This document shows positions 1-6,891 of a DNA stretch of 16,636 nt, piece by piece. The first letter of the stretch is position 1. Every line of letters starts with the position of its first letter. The stretch comes from Chloroflexota bacterium. GTDB taxonomy: Bacteria > Chloroflexota > Dehalococcoidia > SZUA-161 > SpSt-899. The notes beneath the pieces were generated by a model. That model was given only the letters and a program-made list of their open reading frames with translations. It was not told the origin of the DNA and made no database searches. The translations under genes were made by a program, and so were the position numbers. The stretch is taken from the NCBI GenBank assembly GCA_018725425.1, contig QLUL01000007.1, positions 1-16,636 on the forward strand, read 5' to 3'.

Positions 1-80
1 TTTCAACTCTCTCCTCCTGGGTACAACTCTATATTATCATTATAATAACGAATAGGCAAGCTGTGAAATAGATTGTTGTC

Positions 81-222
81 AGCAACAGGCACTGGGACTG
101 TCGCCCCCAGCGTTATTCACAGAAGTAACTACAACGGCGTGTCCGCGACACGCCACTGCGCCCCTGAGAACAGGGCATTTCATACAAAAACACCCTTGCC
201 AGAATTCTAGCTACTTATGAGG
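81..222 (+). repeat. dispersed ~145-bp intergenic repeat, copy A
   Basis: This block matches 7730-7874 over its length, sharing AGCAAC, CGTTATTCAC, AGAACAGGGCATTTCATAC and AGAATTCTAG in the same order and spacing. The copies differ most in the middle, where copy A has a perfect 8-bp stem, GGCGTGTC/GACACGCC (136-154), that copy B lacks. An imperfect inverted repeat flanks copy A: GGCAAGCTGTG at 55-65 and CACAGTTGCTTGCC at 231-244. It has no coding capacity. It could be a non-autonomous mobile element or a structured RNA; the family is not one I recognise. Confidence 0.8.
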
Positions 223-239
223 TCAGCCCGCACAGTTGC

Positions 240-268
240 TTGCCAAGGTTGTACTTTGTTTGTAAAAT
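240..268 (+). promoter_or_regulatory. sigma70-like promoter pair of unclear target
   Basis: TTGCCA (240-245) and TAAAAT (263-268) are separated by 17 bp and each matches the consensus at 5 of 6 positions. Downstream on the plus strand is only a 25-codon frame starting ATG at 334, preceded by GGGAGA. No known gene follows, so this may be a chance match or a relic. Confidence 0.35.
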
Positions 269-302
269 TTAGGGGGCTGAATTTACCGGCATTTTTACTA
301 TA

Positions 303-319
303 ATCGGCTAAAAACCGAT
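303..319 (+). other. short hairpin
   Basis: AATCGG and CCGATT form a perfect 6-bp stem around a 7-nt loop, CTAAAAA. No U-tract follows, so it is not a convincing terminator. Confidence 0.3.
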
Positions 320-340
320 TCGGGAGAGCAAAGATGAATG

Positions 341-409
341 TTAGAACTCGAGTGCGATTACAATCAGACCATCCCGCACGGTTACGTCCACCTTCTCACC
401 AACCACAAT
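341..409 (-). pseudogene. possible AbrB/MazE-like antitoxin C-terminal remnant
   Basis: On the minus strand 22 codons ending in TAA read IVVGEKVDVTVRDGLIVIAL followed by EF. This resembles the end of AbrB/MazE-type antitoxins, which commonly finish with a 'GDxVxVxVxDGxIVI' strand. No start codon or N-terminal half is present: reading upstream in frame passes directly into the heptamer repeat at 411-452 and then meets a stop near 470. The likely explanation is that the repeat marks a breakpoint that removed the front of the gene. A plus-strand 25-codon frame (334-411) overlaps it and cannot be excluded as the real coding sense. Confidence 0.35.
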
Positions 410-410
410 A

Positions 411-452
411 GAGTCTGGAGTCTGGAGTCCCCCTCCCCTTGACTCTGGACTC
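411..452 (-). repeat. GAGTC/GACTC heptamer palindromic repeat (intergenic)
   Basis: Plus strand: three GAGTC units at 7-bp spacing, a CCCCTCCCC core, then two GACTC units. Read on the minus strand it has the usual orientation with a GGGGAGGGGG core. It is the only GAGTC-family copy outside a gene in this window, and it abuts the antitoxin-like tail. Confidence 0.85.
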
Positions 453-697
453 CTCTGGGACACCCAGTTTCAATATCGGGAAGGCCAACTATTAATCTTG
501 AAGTAGTGCCCATTCATCCGTCGAATCAGAGTTTTCAGCCCTGCAATATTATGGGGACCAGGTTGAAATCTCAGCTCCCAAAATACCTAAATCTAGCCCA
601 ATTCTGAAGCTAAATCAATTTCCATGACAGTCAATTGGTGCTAAACCAGGGTTAGGGGACGGGCTGGGGCAACTCAACAAACTCAGCACTCGGAAGT

Positions 698-772
698 TGG
701 AGCGGGAGATGGGACTCGAACCCACGACGTCCTGCTTGGAAGGCAGGAGCTCTACCACTGAGCTACTCCCGC
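698..772 (-). tRNA. tRNA-Gly(TCC)
   Basis: Minus strand from 772: acceptor stem GCGGGAG pairs perfectly with CTCCCGC. The D-arm is GCTC-AGTGGTA-GAGC. The anticodon arm is CCTGC-CTTCCAA-GCAGG, giving anticodon TCC, which reads GGA (glycine). The T-arm has the TTCGAGT loop with one G-U pair. The discriminator is T, and CCA is encoded at 700-698. The gene lies 21 bp after the rbfA stop on the same strand, so it may be processed from the nusA-infB-rbfA transcript. Confidence 0.97.
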
Positions 773-793
773 TCGATGGGACCGCAGAATGAG

Positions 794-1156
794 TTAGGGG
801 CTGATTCGATCCGTATCATCGGCAACCTGCTCGATCAAATGGAGCAGACGCCCCCCGCGCTCAATATAATCATCTTGCTCAAATATGAGTTTGGGAGTGT
901 AACGTAACCGAAGACGGGTACCCAGCTCACGACGCAGGAAACCAGAAGCCGCCGCGAGTCCCTCAAATATCTCTGCCTTCTCCTCCTCACTGCCCATAAC
1001 ACTGATCAATACCTTCGCCTGCATCAAATCAGGAGAAACGTCAACCTCGGTAACGCTGATAAACCCCTTAATGCGGGGATCGTTAACATGGCGGAATAAC
1101 AACTCGCTGATTTCGCGGCGAATGGCCTGATTTATCCGCTTCTGTCGCCGGCTCAT
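794..1156 (-). CDS. rbfA: ribosome-binding factor A
   Basis: RbfA (120 aa) is a small KH-fold protein that binds the immature 30S subunit and helps mature the 5' end of 16S rRNA. The N-terminal helix [20 protein letters not shown], the NDPRIKGFISVTEVDVSPDL block and the RYTPKLIFEQDDYIERG segment are diagnostic, and the length is normal for the family. The start ATG overlaps the infB stop as ATGA, so translation is coupled; AAGGA lies just upstream. It is the last protein gene of the nusA cluster, before tRNA-Gly. With nusA it is one of the two protein genes here that carry no heptamer repeat. Confidence 0.97.
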   Translation of the reverse strand: MSRRQKRINQAIRREISELLFRHVNDPRIKGFISVTEVDVSPDLMQAKVLISVMGSEEEKAEIFEGLAAASGFLRRELGTRLRLRYTPKLIFEQDDYIERGGRLLHLIEQVADDTDRISP

Positions 1157-3024
1157 TGCTTTTCCTTGCGATAGAACTCAATGATATCGCCGATAGCGAA
1201 ATCGGAGAAACCCTCGATTCCGATGCCGCACTCGGAGCCAGCGGGCATCTGGGGGACACTCTCCTTGAAGTGTTTCAGACTGCTCACACTGGATTCGTGA
1301 ACTGCTTTTCCGTTGCGCAGAACCCTTGCCAGGCCCCCGCGGCTCACTTTCCCATCGGTGACATAGCAACCGGCTATCTTGCCATACCTGACGGCAAAGG
1401 AGGCACGAACCTCGGCATGTCCCTCGATGACCTCGATATAGGTGGGCTCCAGCATTCCGGTCATGGTCTTCTCTATATCCTCGATGAGGCTGTAGATTAT
1501 CTGATAAACGCGTATCTCCACACCCCCCGAATCGGCCAGGTGTTTAGCCCTGGGCTCGGGGCGAGTGTTGAAACCGATGATAATAGCTCTGGATGCAATG
1601 GCCAACATGACATCGCTTTCGGTGATAGTGCCGCTCCCCGAGTGGATAATCCTTAACCTTACCTCCTCATTCTCCAGTCGTTCCAGGGATCTTCTGATCG
1701 GCTCGATGCTCCCATCCACATCCGTCTTGATGATGAGGTTAAGACCTTTGGCTTTCCCGGCACGTATCTGGGAGGAGATGTCGTCCAGAGTGGGGGATTT
1801 AGGCGTGCGTATCTGCTGCTCAACCTCGAATTCCGCCACCATGGCTCGTGCCTTACGCTCGTTGTCCACTACAGTGAAGATATCGCCGGCAAACGGCACC
1901 TTGCTTAGCCCCATGATTTCCACCGGTACTGATGGACCTGCCGACCCAGTTGGCTTGCCCTCGTGATCAAACATGGCTTTGACTTTGCCCCAATGAGCAC
2001 CCGCCACGAGTATGGTATCTCCGATCTTAAGGGTTCCCTTCTGGACCAGCAGGGTGGCGAGAGGTCCCCTGGTATTGTCTAATCTTGCTTCCAGCACCAC
2101 GCCATCAGCCGGCAGGTCAGGGTTCGCCGTGAGTTCCGCTAACTCGGCAAGAATGAGAAGATGCTCCAGCAAATCTGGCAGGCCCTTACCCGTCTTGGCG
2201 GAGACTGGAATGGCGATTACATCGCCGCCCCACTCTTCGACCAACAAGTTCTGTTCAGCAAGTTGCTGCTTCACTCGCTCGATATCGGCATTGGGTTTAT
2301 CTATTTTGTTGATGGCAACGATGATGGGTACTCCCGCCGAGCGCGCATGATCTATAGCTTCCCTGGTCTGCGGCATTATTCCATCATCGGCGGCAATGAC
2401 GAGAACAGCGATGTCAGTGACCCCCGCCCCGCGAGCCCGCATCGCAGTAAATACCTCATGGCCAGGGGTATCAATGAAGGTGATTTTTTGTGGTGAGCCT
2501 GTCGAACCATCAACCGTCACCTGATAAGCACCTATGTGTTGAGTAATCTCGCCGACTTCACCATCAGCGACATTGCTGTGCCTGATGGCGTCAAGGAGAC
2601 TGGTCTTGCCATGATCAACATGTCCTAAAATGGTAACCACGGCAGGACGAGTAATGAGTCGGGAGTCGGGAGTCGGGAGTCGGGAGTCGGGGAGGGGGAC
2701 TCTTGACTCTTGACTCTTGACTCTTGACTCGTCCGGTTGGATTTTCGTCTTACGACCCAGGTCACTTGCTATGGCGGTTGCGATCTCATGGTCGATAGAT
2801 TGATTAATGGTGGCCATTACCCCTATTCGCATCAATCGCTTAATCAGTTCGATGGGGGTAATCCCGAGGAGATCTGCTAAATGCTTCACCGTGAGAGATC
2901 GGGGAAGCACGATCTCATCCCGTGGTGTACGGTTCACGGTTGGGGAAGAGAGGGGACTTGAACTTTGAACCTTAAACCTTGAACCTTTCTTTGGTGAATT
3001 CCTACCCAATGATGCCTGAGTCAT
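1153..3024 (-). CDS. infB: translation initiation factor IF-2
   Basis: IF-2 is the GTPase that brings initiator tRNA to the 30S subunit and promotes subunit joining. At 623 aa it is a short form. An IF2_N-like domain (about 36-90) is followed by the G domain with GHVDHGKT (134-141), DTPGH (185-189), NKID (239-242) and SAK (275-277), then the beta-barrel and C-terminal tRNA-binding domains. Two heptamer repeats are in frame: residues about 13-32 (GGTTCA type) and about 98-124 (GAGTC type, peptide [20 protein letters not shown]). Both fall in the poorly conserved N-terminus and in the linker before the G domain. The start is ATG with AAAGGA upstream. It overlaps rbfA by 4 bp. Confidence 0.97.
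   Translation of the reverse strand: MTQASLGRNSPKKGSRFKVQSSSPLSSPTVNRTPRDEIVLPRSLTVKHLADLLGITPIELIKRLMRIGVMATINQSIDHEIATAIASDLGRKTKIQPDESRVKSQESRVPLPDSRLPTPDSRLITRPAVVTILGHVDHGKTSLLDAIRHSNVADGEVGEITQHIGAYQVTVDGSTGSPQKITFIDTPGHEVFTAMRARGAGVTDIAVLVIAADDGIMPQTREAIDHARSAGVPIIVAINKIDKPNADIERVKQQLAEQNLLVEEWGGDVIAIPVSAKTGKGLPDLLEHLLILAELAELTANPDLPADGVVLEARLDNTRGPLATLLVQKGTLKIGDTILVAGAHWGKVKAMFDHEGKPTGSAGPSVPVEIMGLSKVPFAGDIFTVVDNERKARAMVAEFEVEQQIRTPKSPTLDDISSQIRAGKAKGLNLIIKTDVDGSIEPIRRSLERLENEEVRLRIIHSGSGTITESDVMLAIASRAIIIGFNTRPEPRAKHLADSGGVEIRVYQIIYSLIEDIEKTMTGMLEPTYIEVIEGHAEVRASFAVRYGKIAGCYVTDGKVSRGGLARVLRNGKAVHESSVSSLKHFKESVPQMPAGSECGIGIEGFSDFAIGDIIEFYRKEKQ
2656..2730 (-). repeat. GAGTC/GACTC heptamer repeat inside infB
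   Basis: Plus strand: five GAGTC units at exact 7-bp spacing, core GGGGAGGGGG, five GACTC units. The length, 75 bp, is a multiple of 3. In the infB sense the left arm is (GAGTCAA)n and the right arm (GACTCCC)n, with a C-rich core. It encodes the linker between the IF2_N and GTPase domains. Confidence 0.95.
2931..2987 (-). repeat. GGTTCA/TGAACC heptamer repeat inside infB
   Basis: Plus strand: GGTTCACGGTT, a G-rich core (GGGGAAGAGAGGGG), then ACTTGAA, CTTTGAA, CCTTAAA, CCTTGAA at 7-bp spacing. It is translated in frame near the N-terminus of IF-2 as [19 protein letters not shown]. Confidence 0.85.
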
Positions 3025-3057
3025 TCAATTCCTTTCGCTCCAGATATGAAGGTAAAT

Positions 3058-3097
3058 AGGCTGAAGACTGTTAGATTGCTTCAGCCTTCAGTCTAAC
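3058..3097. repeat. AGGCTGAAG/CTTCAGCCT inverted repeat at the ylxR end
   Basis: AGGCTGAAG (3058-3066) and CTTCAGCCT (3079-3087) form perfect 9-bp arms, followed by TCAGTCTAAC, which echoes GACTGTTAGA in the loop. The last codons and the stop of ylxR (RLKAEAI, then stop) are read from it. A related copy lies at the other end of ylxR (3386-3436), so the gene is bracketed by the same element. Confidence 0.8.
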
Positions 3098-3412
3098 TAC
3101 CTTCGGGGGGAGCGTCTTACTATATTCCATGAGGGCCGCCCGATATTCCTCCGTGAGCGTCGTTCTCAAGGCACGTGCCAGACGATTCTTCCGATCCTTT
3201 ATCAGCGCCAGTTCCCAGCACTCCCTCGTCGGACACAAATAGGCGCCACGTCCCGCTTCCTTGCCTCGCTGATCTATTTCAATGTCCCCGTTCGGGGTAT
3301 GAACAAGGCGCACAAGCCCCCATTTCGGCTTTGTCTGGCGGCAAGCGATACATGTTCTCTGAGGAACATGCTGCTTAAGGGAATTAGGCTGAAGACTGTT
3401 AGACTGCTTCAC
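3071..3412 (-). CDS. ylxR: YlxR/RnpM-family RNA-binding protein
   Basis: YlxR (called RnpM in Bacillus) is a small nucleic-acid-binding protein normally encoded between nusA and infB, as here; the Bacillus protein has been linked to RNase P. The RTCIACRQTKPKWGLVRLV segment, GRGAYLCP and CWELALIKDRKNRLARAL are family hallmarks. The reading frame is 113 aa and opens with GTG at 3412. No methionine precedes the conserved core in frame, and the nearest codon before PQRTC is GTT. The start and its AAGGGTG-rich upstream sequence lie inside the AGGCTGAAG repeat, so the first ~10 residues are repeat-derived. The stop is inside the second copy. Confidence 0.92.
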   Translation of the reverse strand: MKQSNSLQPNSLKQHVPQRTCIACRQTKPKWGLVRLVHTPNGDIEIDQRGKEAGRGAYLCPTRECWELALIKDRKNRLARALRTTLTEEYRAALMEYSKTLPPKVVRLKAEAI

Positions 3413-3436
3413 CCTTCACCCTTCACCCTTCAGCCT
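3386..3436. repeat. AGGCTGAAG/CTTCAGCCT repeat with CTTCACC heptamers
   Basis: AGGCTGAAG (3386-3394) and CTTCAGCCT (3428-3436) enclose three CTTCACC-type units at 7-bp spacing. It fills the nusA-ylxR gap. On the minus strand the heptamers read AAGGGTG, giving both Shine-Dalgarno-like sequence and GTG codons, one of which opens ylxR. Confidence 0.85.
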
Positions 3437-3440
3437 TACT

Positions 3441-4799
3441 CTATAGCTCATCCTCAGCCTCACCCTCAACCTCGTCTGGCAGTGGCTTCACCCGCTTGGC
3501 CTTTTTCTTTCCCCTGAGTTTATCATCGGCGAGGTCTTTCCGGCTCTTTTCTGCCGCGATGCGGTCTCTCATCGCCTGGGGGAGAATGTCTTCGGCAAAA
3601 CGTATCTGTGCAACTTCAGGGGCTGGGGATTCCAAGGCAGTCACAGCCTCGATAGGGATAATCTCCTCGACCATCTCTTCCTCTGCTTCCTCAACCCCCT
3701 CCGAGGGCTCCCCGATTTCTTGCACTACGGCCATCTCATCAGCCATCCGGGCAACCATCTCTTCCTCGGCAACGCTAGCACTCTTGATATCGATCTTCCA
3801 ACCGGTAAGCTTTGCCGCGAGCCGAGCATTTTGCCCCTCCTTGCCGATGGCGAGCGACAATTGCCCATCTGGAACGACTACCACTGCAGCCGCTTCCGCG
3901 GGATCAGTTTCTACCCGCAATACCGGTGCTGGACTTAGTGCATTGGCAATGAATATCCTTGGATCAGGATGCCACAGGACAACATCCACCTTCTCACCTT
4001 GTAGCTCATTGATAATGTTCTGAATTCTGATGCCGCGAAGTCCTACACATGAACCTACCGGATCGATTTCCTCCTGTTTGGCGGCCACCGCTATCTTGGT
4101 CCGAGATCCTGGCTCGCGGGCTATCGCCTTAACCTCGACAATGCCGCTGCTCATCTCCGGGACCTCAAGCGCGAACAGACGCCTCACCAGGCCGGGATGG
4201 GTTCTGGACAACAGTAATCGAGGGCCTTGATTAGTCTGACTCACTTCCAGCAGATATACCATGAGTCTTTGACCTATGCGATAGTGCTCCGCTCGCACCT
4301 GTTCTGCCAGAGGAAGCAGGCCCTCCGCTTTCCCCAGGTCAACAATGATCTGACGGACATCTATCCGCTGGATCACACCGCTCAGGATATCTCCCTCCCT
4401 GTGGGCGAACGTTCCCAATATGAACTCGTGCTCTGCTTCGCGAAGGCGCTGCATGACAACCTGCTTGGCGGTTTGCACGCCGATGCGCCCCGCATCCGGG
4501 GGATGAATTTCAACATCGATCGTCTCACCTAGCTTGATGTCCGTTTGTATCACTCGAGCGTCATCCAGGGCAATCTCATGCCAGGCATCGGCGAGCGACT
4601 CGACGACGGTTTTCTGGGTAAAGACCCTGATCTCACCGCTAGCAGGAAGTATACGAACTGAAAGATTATACCGCTTGATAGAGTCATCCTTCTTATAGGT
4701 TGACACCAAAGCGGCCTCCACCGCCTTGAAGACCAGATCCTTGGGCAGATTTCTCTCCGCTGCCAGTTGGGCGATGGCTAACAGGAAATCGCTTTTCAT
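3441..4799 (-). CDS. nusA: transcription termination/antitermination factor NusA
   Basis: NusA binds RNA polymerase and nascent RNA and modulates pausing, termination and antitermination. At 452 aa it has the N-terminal RNAP-binding domain (1-125), an S1 domain (about 135-200) and two KH domains (about 230-290, with DPVGSCVGLRGIRIQNI, and 305-340, with GQLSLAIGKEGQNARLAAKL). A charged tail rich in Glu and Lys (about 345-452) replaces the acidic repeats of proteobacterial NusA. The start is ATG, preceded by AAGGGAG. It leads the nusA-ylxR-infB-rbfA unit; rimP, usually just upstream, is not here. A promoter (4866-4894) and a leader hairpin (4831-4855) precede it. No heptamer repeat lies inside the gene. 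Confidence 0.97.
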   Translation of the reverse strand: MKSDFLLAIAQLAAERNLPKDLVFKAVEAALVSTYKKDDSIKRYNLSVRILPASGEIRVFTQKTVVESLADAWHEIALDDARVIQTDIKLGETIDVEIHPPDAGRIGVQTAKQVVMQRLREAEHEFILGTFAHREGDILSGVIQRIDVRQIIVDLGKAEGLLPLAEQVRAEHYRIGQRLMVYLLEVSQTNQGPRLLLSRTHPGLVRRLFALEVPEMSSGIVEVKAIAREPGSRTKIAVAAKQEEIDPVGSCVGLRGIRIQNIINELQGEKVDVVLWHPDPRIFIANALSPAPVLRVETDPAEAAAVVVVPDGQLSLAIGKEGQNARLAAKLTGWKIDIKSASVAEEEMVARMADEMAVVQEIGEPSEGVEEAEEEMVEEIIPIEAVTALESPAPEVAQIRFAEDILPQAMRDRIAAEKSRKDLADDKLRGKKKAKRVKPLPDEVEGEAEDEL

Positions 4800-4830
4800 C
4801 TAGACTCCCTTATCTTTCTGGGGACAAACT

Positions 4831-4855
4831 AAAAAAGTGGGTAATTCCCCACTTT
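4831..4855 (-). terminator. intrinsic terminator or nusA leader hairpin
   Basis: On the minus strand AAAGTGGG and CCCACTTT form an 8-bp stem with a 6-nt loop, followed directly by a run of six T. It follows ispH and would end the plsC-ispH transcript. It also lies between the putative nusA promoter and the nusA start, about 30 nt before the ATG, so it could act as an attenuator of nusA. Confidence 0.75.
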
Positions 4856-4865
4856 CCATATGTTA

Positions 4866-4894
4866 AATATATCATATTCTGCGGCACATTGCAA
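4866..4894 (-). promoter_or_regulatory. putative nusA operon promoter
   Basis: On the minus strand TTGCAA (4894-4889, 4/6 match), a 17-bp spacer and TATATT (4871-4866, 5/6 match). Transcription would start near 4859, about 60 nt before nusA. The surrounding DNA is AT-rich compared with the genes. Confidence 0.5.
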
Positions 4895-4895
4895 G

Positions 4896-4950
4896 AAGTT
4901 TTAAGTGTTAAGTGTCATGCGCTAAACTTACAACTTACATCTTAAAACTT
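4896..4950. repeat. AAGTTTTAAG/CTTAAAACTT inverted repeat with TTAAGTG heptamers
   Basis: A perfect 10-bp inverted repeat (4896-4905 and 4941-4950) encloses TTAAGTG units on one side and CTTACAA/CTTACAT units on the other, again at 7-bp spacing. It is AT-rich, unlike the other families. The last residues of IspH (VLRCKL) and its stop codon are read from it. Confidence 0.75.
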
Positions 4951-5917
4951 TACAGATGACTTCCTCGATGACCCATTCCGGGGTGGATGCTCCACCGGCA
5001 ACACCTATGCGAGATGCCCCATAATATCGGGGAGGATCGAGCTCATCGGCACTTTCGATGTGTAGTGTTCTTACGCCAGTGGAGCTGCATATCTCGGCAA
5101 GACGCCTGGTATTAGCGCTATCATGTCCTCCAATAACCAGCATTAGGTCAACCTCTGAGGCCAGTTGCAAGGCTGCTGATTGGCGTCTGGTCGTGGCGTC
5201 ACATATGGTGTTGAATACGTATATTTCAGACAATGAAGCCAGTTGGGAATCGATAAGCTGCGCCAAGAAAGCGGCAAACTGTGTTTGGCTTTGTGTAGTC
5301 TGAGAGAGAACACCGATACGGCGGATCTTCAAAAGTCCAGAGTCCAGAGTCGAGAGTCGAGAGTCGGGGCCGGGGACTCGGGACTCCAGACTCCAGACTC
5401 CAGACTCTATCCTAGTAGTGGCCATTGCTCTCTCTCCAGCCCACGAGAGTAAGCCTTTGACCTCCGTATGCGATGCATCGCCGAAGACCAGGACCATAAA
5501 GCCTTCTCGATGTAGCCTATGAGCTACCTCCTGGGCATTGCGTACGATCGGGCAAGTGGCGTCAATCATACTCAACTTGCGGGCATCTATCTGGCTCATG
5601 ATTTGCCGTCCTACTCCGTGTGAGGGAATGAGCAGGGTATCGCCATTCGCTTCGTCCAGACTTTCGATTATACGCATTCCTCGGGCCATGAGGCGCTCAA
5701 TCACCTGCCTATTATGCACAATTGCCCCCAGGCTTGCCAGCCGTCTGCCACTCAAGAGTCTGAAGTCTGGAGTCTGGAGTCTGGAGTCCCCCTCCCCCCC
5801 TAGTGACTCTGGCCTCTTGACTCTGGACTCATGACTCGTGAGTGCGTTTTCCGCCAGCTCGATTGCTCGCCGCACGCCGAAGCAGAATCCCTTCTCAGAT
5901 GTTAGTCTAATCTCCAC
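4928..5917 (-). CDS. ispH: 4-hydroxy-3-methylbut-2-enyl diphosphate reductase
   Basis: IspH is the last enzyme of the MEP isoprenoid pathway and reduces HMBPP to IPP and DMAPP with a [4Fe-4S] cluster. I place the start at GTG 5917: GGGGG lies 7 nt upstream, the N-terminus MEIRLTSEKGFCFGV fits the family, and the first cluster ligand becomes Cys12 as in E. coli. Cys122 (DATCP) and Cys239 (NTICDATTRRQ) are the other ligands; AIVHN His68 and the HTEV motif (His150, Glu152) are also present. The frame stays open upstream to a GTG at 5947, but those codons are repeat-derived. Two GAGTC repeats are in frame, at residues about 28-54 and 171-195. It is downstream of plsC in one unit. Confidence 0.95.
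   Translation of the reverse strand: MEIRLTSEKGFCFGVRRAIELAENALTSHESRVKRPESLGGEGDSRLQTPDFRLLSGRRLASLGAIVHNRQVIERLMARGMRIIESLDEANGDTLLIPSHGVGRQIMSQIDARKLSMIDATCPIVRNAQEVAHRLHREGFMVLVFGDASHTEVKGLLSWAGERAMATTRIESGVWSLESRVPGPDSRLSTLDSGLLKIRRIGVLSQTTQSQTQFAAFLAQLIDSQLASLSEIYVFNTICDATTRRQSAALQLASEVDLMLVIGGHDSANTRRLAEICSSTGVRTLHIESADELDPPRYYGASRIGVAGGASTPEWVIEEVICKVLRCKL
5333..5407 (-). repeat. GAGTC/GACTC heptamer repeat inside ispH (second insert)
   Basis: Plus strand: AGTCCA and GAGTC units (about five), core GGGGCCGGGG, then five GACTC units, all at about 7-bp spacing. In the ispH sense it reads [20 protein letters not shown]. It lies between the HTEV motif region and the SQTTQ segment, where the family has no such sequence. 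Confidence 0.93.
5756..5837 (-). repeat. GAGTC/GACTC heptamer repeat inside ispH (first insert)
   Basis: Plus strand: GAGTCTG-type units with one degenerate member, core CCCCCTCCCCCC, then GACTC units. In the ispH sense it encodes SHESRVKRPESLGGEGDSRL and a following LQTPDFRLL. It lies between the first cluster-ligand helix and the SLGAIVHN segment, which are close together in ordinary IspH. Confidence 0.92.
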
Positions 5918-5933
5918 TGTGATACCCCCAGAT

Positions 5934-5997
5934 GGTTCAGGGTTCACCGTTCAAGGTTCCTCCCCTCCCCAACCGTGAACCCCTGAACCCTGAACCC
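5934..5997 (-). repeat. GGTTCA/TGAACC heptamer repeat at the plsC-ispH junction
   Basis: GGTTCAG, GGTTCAC, CGTTCAA, GGTTCC, a TCCCCTCCCC core, then AACCGTGAACC, CCTGAACC, CTGAACC. It encodes the last ~15 residues and the stop of plsC, and the upstream in-frame codons before the preferred ispH start. Confidence 0.9.
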
Positions 5998-6625
5998 GAC
6001 ACTCCCAGATGCCTCGATATCCCGGTGGCAAGACTTCGGCGATGTGTCCCATGATTAGAGAAGTTGCTTGAATCAACTGTTCCCTGGTCAGCTTACCCTC
6101 GTTTCTGGGAAGGGAAAAAGGTTGGCCGATGGTAACGGTAATCCTGGGGCGTCGCCAGATGAATCCGGGCCACTTGACGTTTTCGCTTCCGCAGATGCCA
6201 GTGGGAAGAATCGAGACTCCTGAACGAAGCGCAATCATGGCAACGCCAAACTCAGCTTCATTCATCTGGTGATTGAGGCTTCTCCTTCCCTCGGGAAACA
6301 TACCTAGAGTCTGCCCCCTTTCCAGTACTTGCATGGCCTGACGAATAGCCCTTCTATCCGGTGTACCTCGCCGCACCGGGAAGGCCCCCAACCAGCGAAT
6401 AAAAGCCCCGCCCCGAGAGCTAAAGAGTTCCTCCTTGGCCATAAAGAATATACGGCGGGGGACGCTGGCGCTAAGCAGCGGCGGGTCGACCATGCTGAGA
6501 TGATTGGACACCACGATGAGAGGGCCATTTCGGGGCACATTCTCCCGGCCTTTCACCTCCCAGCGAGTGAGTGATGCCAGGAGGGCCTTCACCGTAGCAG
6601 TGGCAACGGCATAAAATAGGGGCAC
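5951..6625 (-). CDS. plsC: 1-acyl-sn-glycerol-3-phosphate acyltransferase
   Basis: PlsC-family enzymes acylate lysophosphatidic acid to phosphatidic acid at the membrane during phospholipid synthesis. At 224 aa the protein has the catalytic NHxxxxD motif (N41 H42 to D47), FPEGRRS (110-116) and the ILPTGICG block (139-146), in the family order and spacing. The start is GTG 6625, with GGAGG six nucleotides upstream. The final residues (about 208-224, RVQGSGVHGWGGEEP) are encoded by a GGTTCA-type heptamer repeat and are not part of the fold. It heads a two-gene unit with ispH, with only a few bases between its stop and the next open frame. Substrate specificity cannot be told from sequence alone. 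Confidence 0.92.
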   Translation of the reverse strand: MPLFYAVATATVKALLASLTRWEVKGRENVPRNGPLIVVSNHLSMVDPPLLSASVPRRIFFMAKEELFSSRGGAFIRWLGAFPVRRGTPDRRAIRQAMQVLERGQTLGMFPEGRRSLNHQMNEAEFGVAMIALRSGVSILPTGICGSENVKWPGFIWRRPRITVTIGQPFSLPRNEGKLTREQLIQATSLIMGHIAEVLPPGYRGIWECRVQGSGVHGWGGEEP

Positions 6626-6644
6626 AGGGATCCTCCATTAAGAA

Positions 6645-6716
6645 GGTAATAGGTGATAGGTGATAGGTGATGGGTGATAGGGGCACCCATTACCCATAAC
6701 CCATTACCCATTACCT
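6645..6716. repeat. GGTAATGG/CCATTACC heptamer repeat upstream of plsC
   Basis: Left arm GGTAATA, GGTGATA, GGTGATA, GGTGATG, GGTGATA; short core GGGGCA; right arm CCCATTA, CCCATAA, CCCATTA, CCCATTA, CC. It begins at the expected start point of the plsC transcript, so it would form a long hairpin in the 5' leader. Confidence 0.9.
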
Positions 6717-6717
6717 C

Positions 6718-6726
6718 ATTATAACA
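6718..6726 (-). promoter_or_regulatory. extended -10 promoter for plsC-ispH
   Basis: On the minus strand TGTTATAAT combines a perfect TATAAT hexamer with the TGn extension. No good -35 box is seen 17 bp upstream, as is common for extended -10 promoters. The start point would fall near 6711. Confidence 0.5.
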
Positions 6727-6763
6727 CAGCGAGAGTAAGTCTTCCTTCATCTACCAAGCAGTC

Positions 6764-6792
6764 TTGACACCCGAAGATGAGGTGATTATCAT
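6764..6792 (+). promoter_or_regulatory. sigma70-type promoter for rnc-ftsY-dnaE
   Basis: TTGACA (6764-6769, perfect), 17-bp spacer, TATCAT (6787-6792, 5/6). It is divergent from the plsC promoter and the only strong promoter found ahead of the rnc-ftsY-dnaE set. The start near 6799 leaves a ~100-nt leader that contains the heptamer repeat at 6817-6880. Confidence 0.75.
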
Positions 6793-6816
6793 AAGAATGG
6801 GTGTAAAGGAGTTCTC

Positions 6817-6880
6817 GGTTCATGGTTCACGGTTGGGGAGGGGAGGAGCCTTGAACCCTGAACGGTGAACCCTGAACCTT
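6817..6880 (+). repeat. GGTTCA/TGAACC heptamer repeat in the rnc leader
   Basis: GGTTCAT, GGTTCAC, GGTT, core GGGGAGGGGAGGAGCC, then TTGAACC, CTGAACG, GTGAACC, CTGAACC. It lies between the promoter and the rnc ribosome-binding site, so the transcript would carry a long stem-loop. Confidence 0.92.
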
Positions 6881-6891
6881 TCTCGAGAAGG

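Larger units (their letters stand above)
1..697. other. gene-poor left end
   Basis: No intact gene is recognisable here. The stretch holds a dispersed ~145-bp repeat (81-222), a promoter-like pair (240-268), a 6-bp hairpin, a short antitoxin-like tail on the minus strand (341-409) and a GAGTC-type heptamer repeat (411-452). From 453 to 697 I see no gene. A minus-strand open frame of about 38 codons ending at 470 contains RRMNGHYFKINSWPSRY, but it has no good start and I do not recognise it. The region looks like a graveyard of fragments downstream of the tRNA-Gly gene. Confidence 0.6.

Noticed and set aside
334..411. 25-codon plus-strand gene after the 240-268 promoter
   Set aside because: A start with GGGAGA exists, but the peptide is unrecognisable, ends at the repeat, and overlaps a more protein-like minus-strand frame.
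453..697. Minus-strand frame with RRMNGHYFKINSWPSRY
   Set aside because: It has about 38 codons with no upstream start, and I could not tie it to any family.
1156..1656. 166-codon plus-strand open frame opposite infB
   Set aside because: It is the antisense of well-conserved IF-2 sequence, with no ribosome-binding site or family similarity; other long antisense frames in the window were rejected for the same reason.
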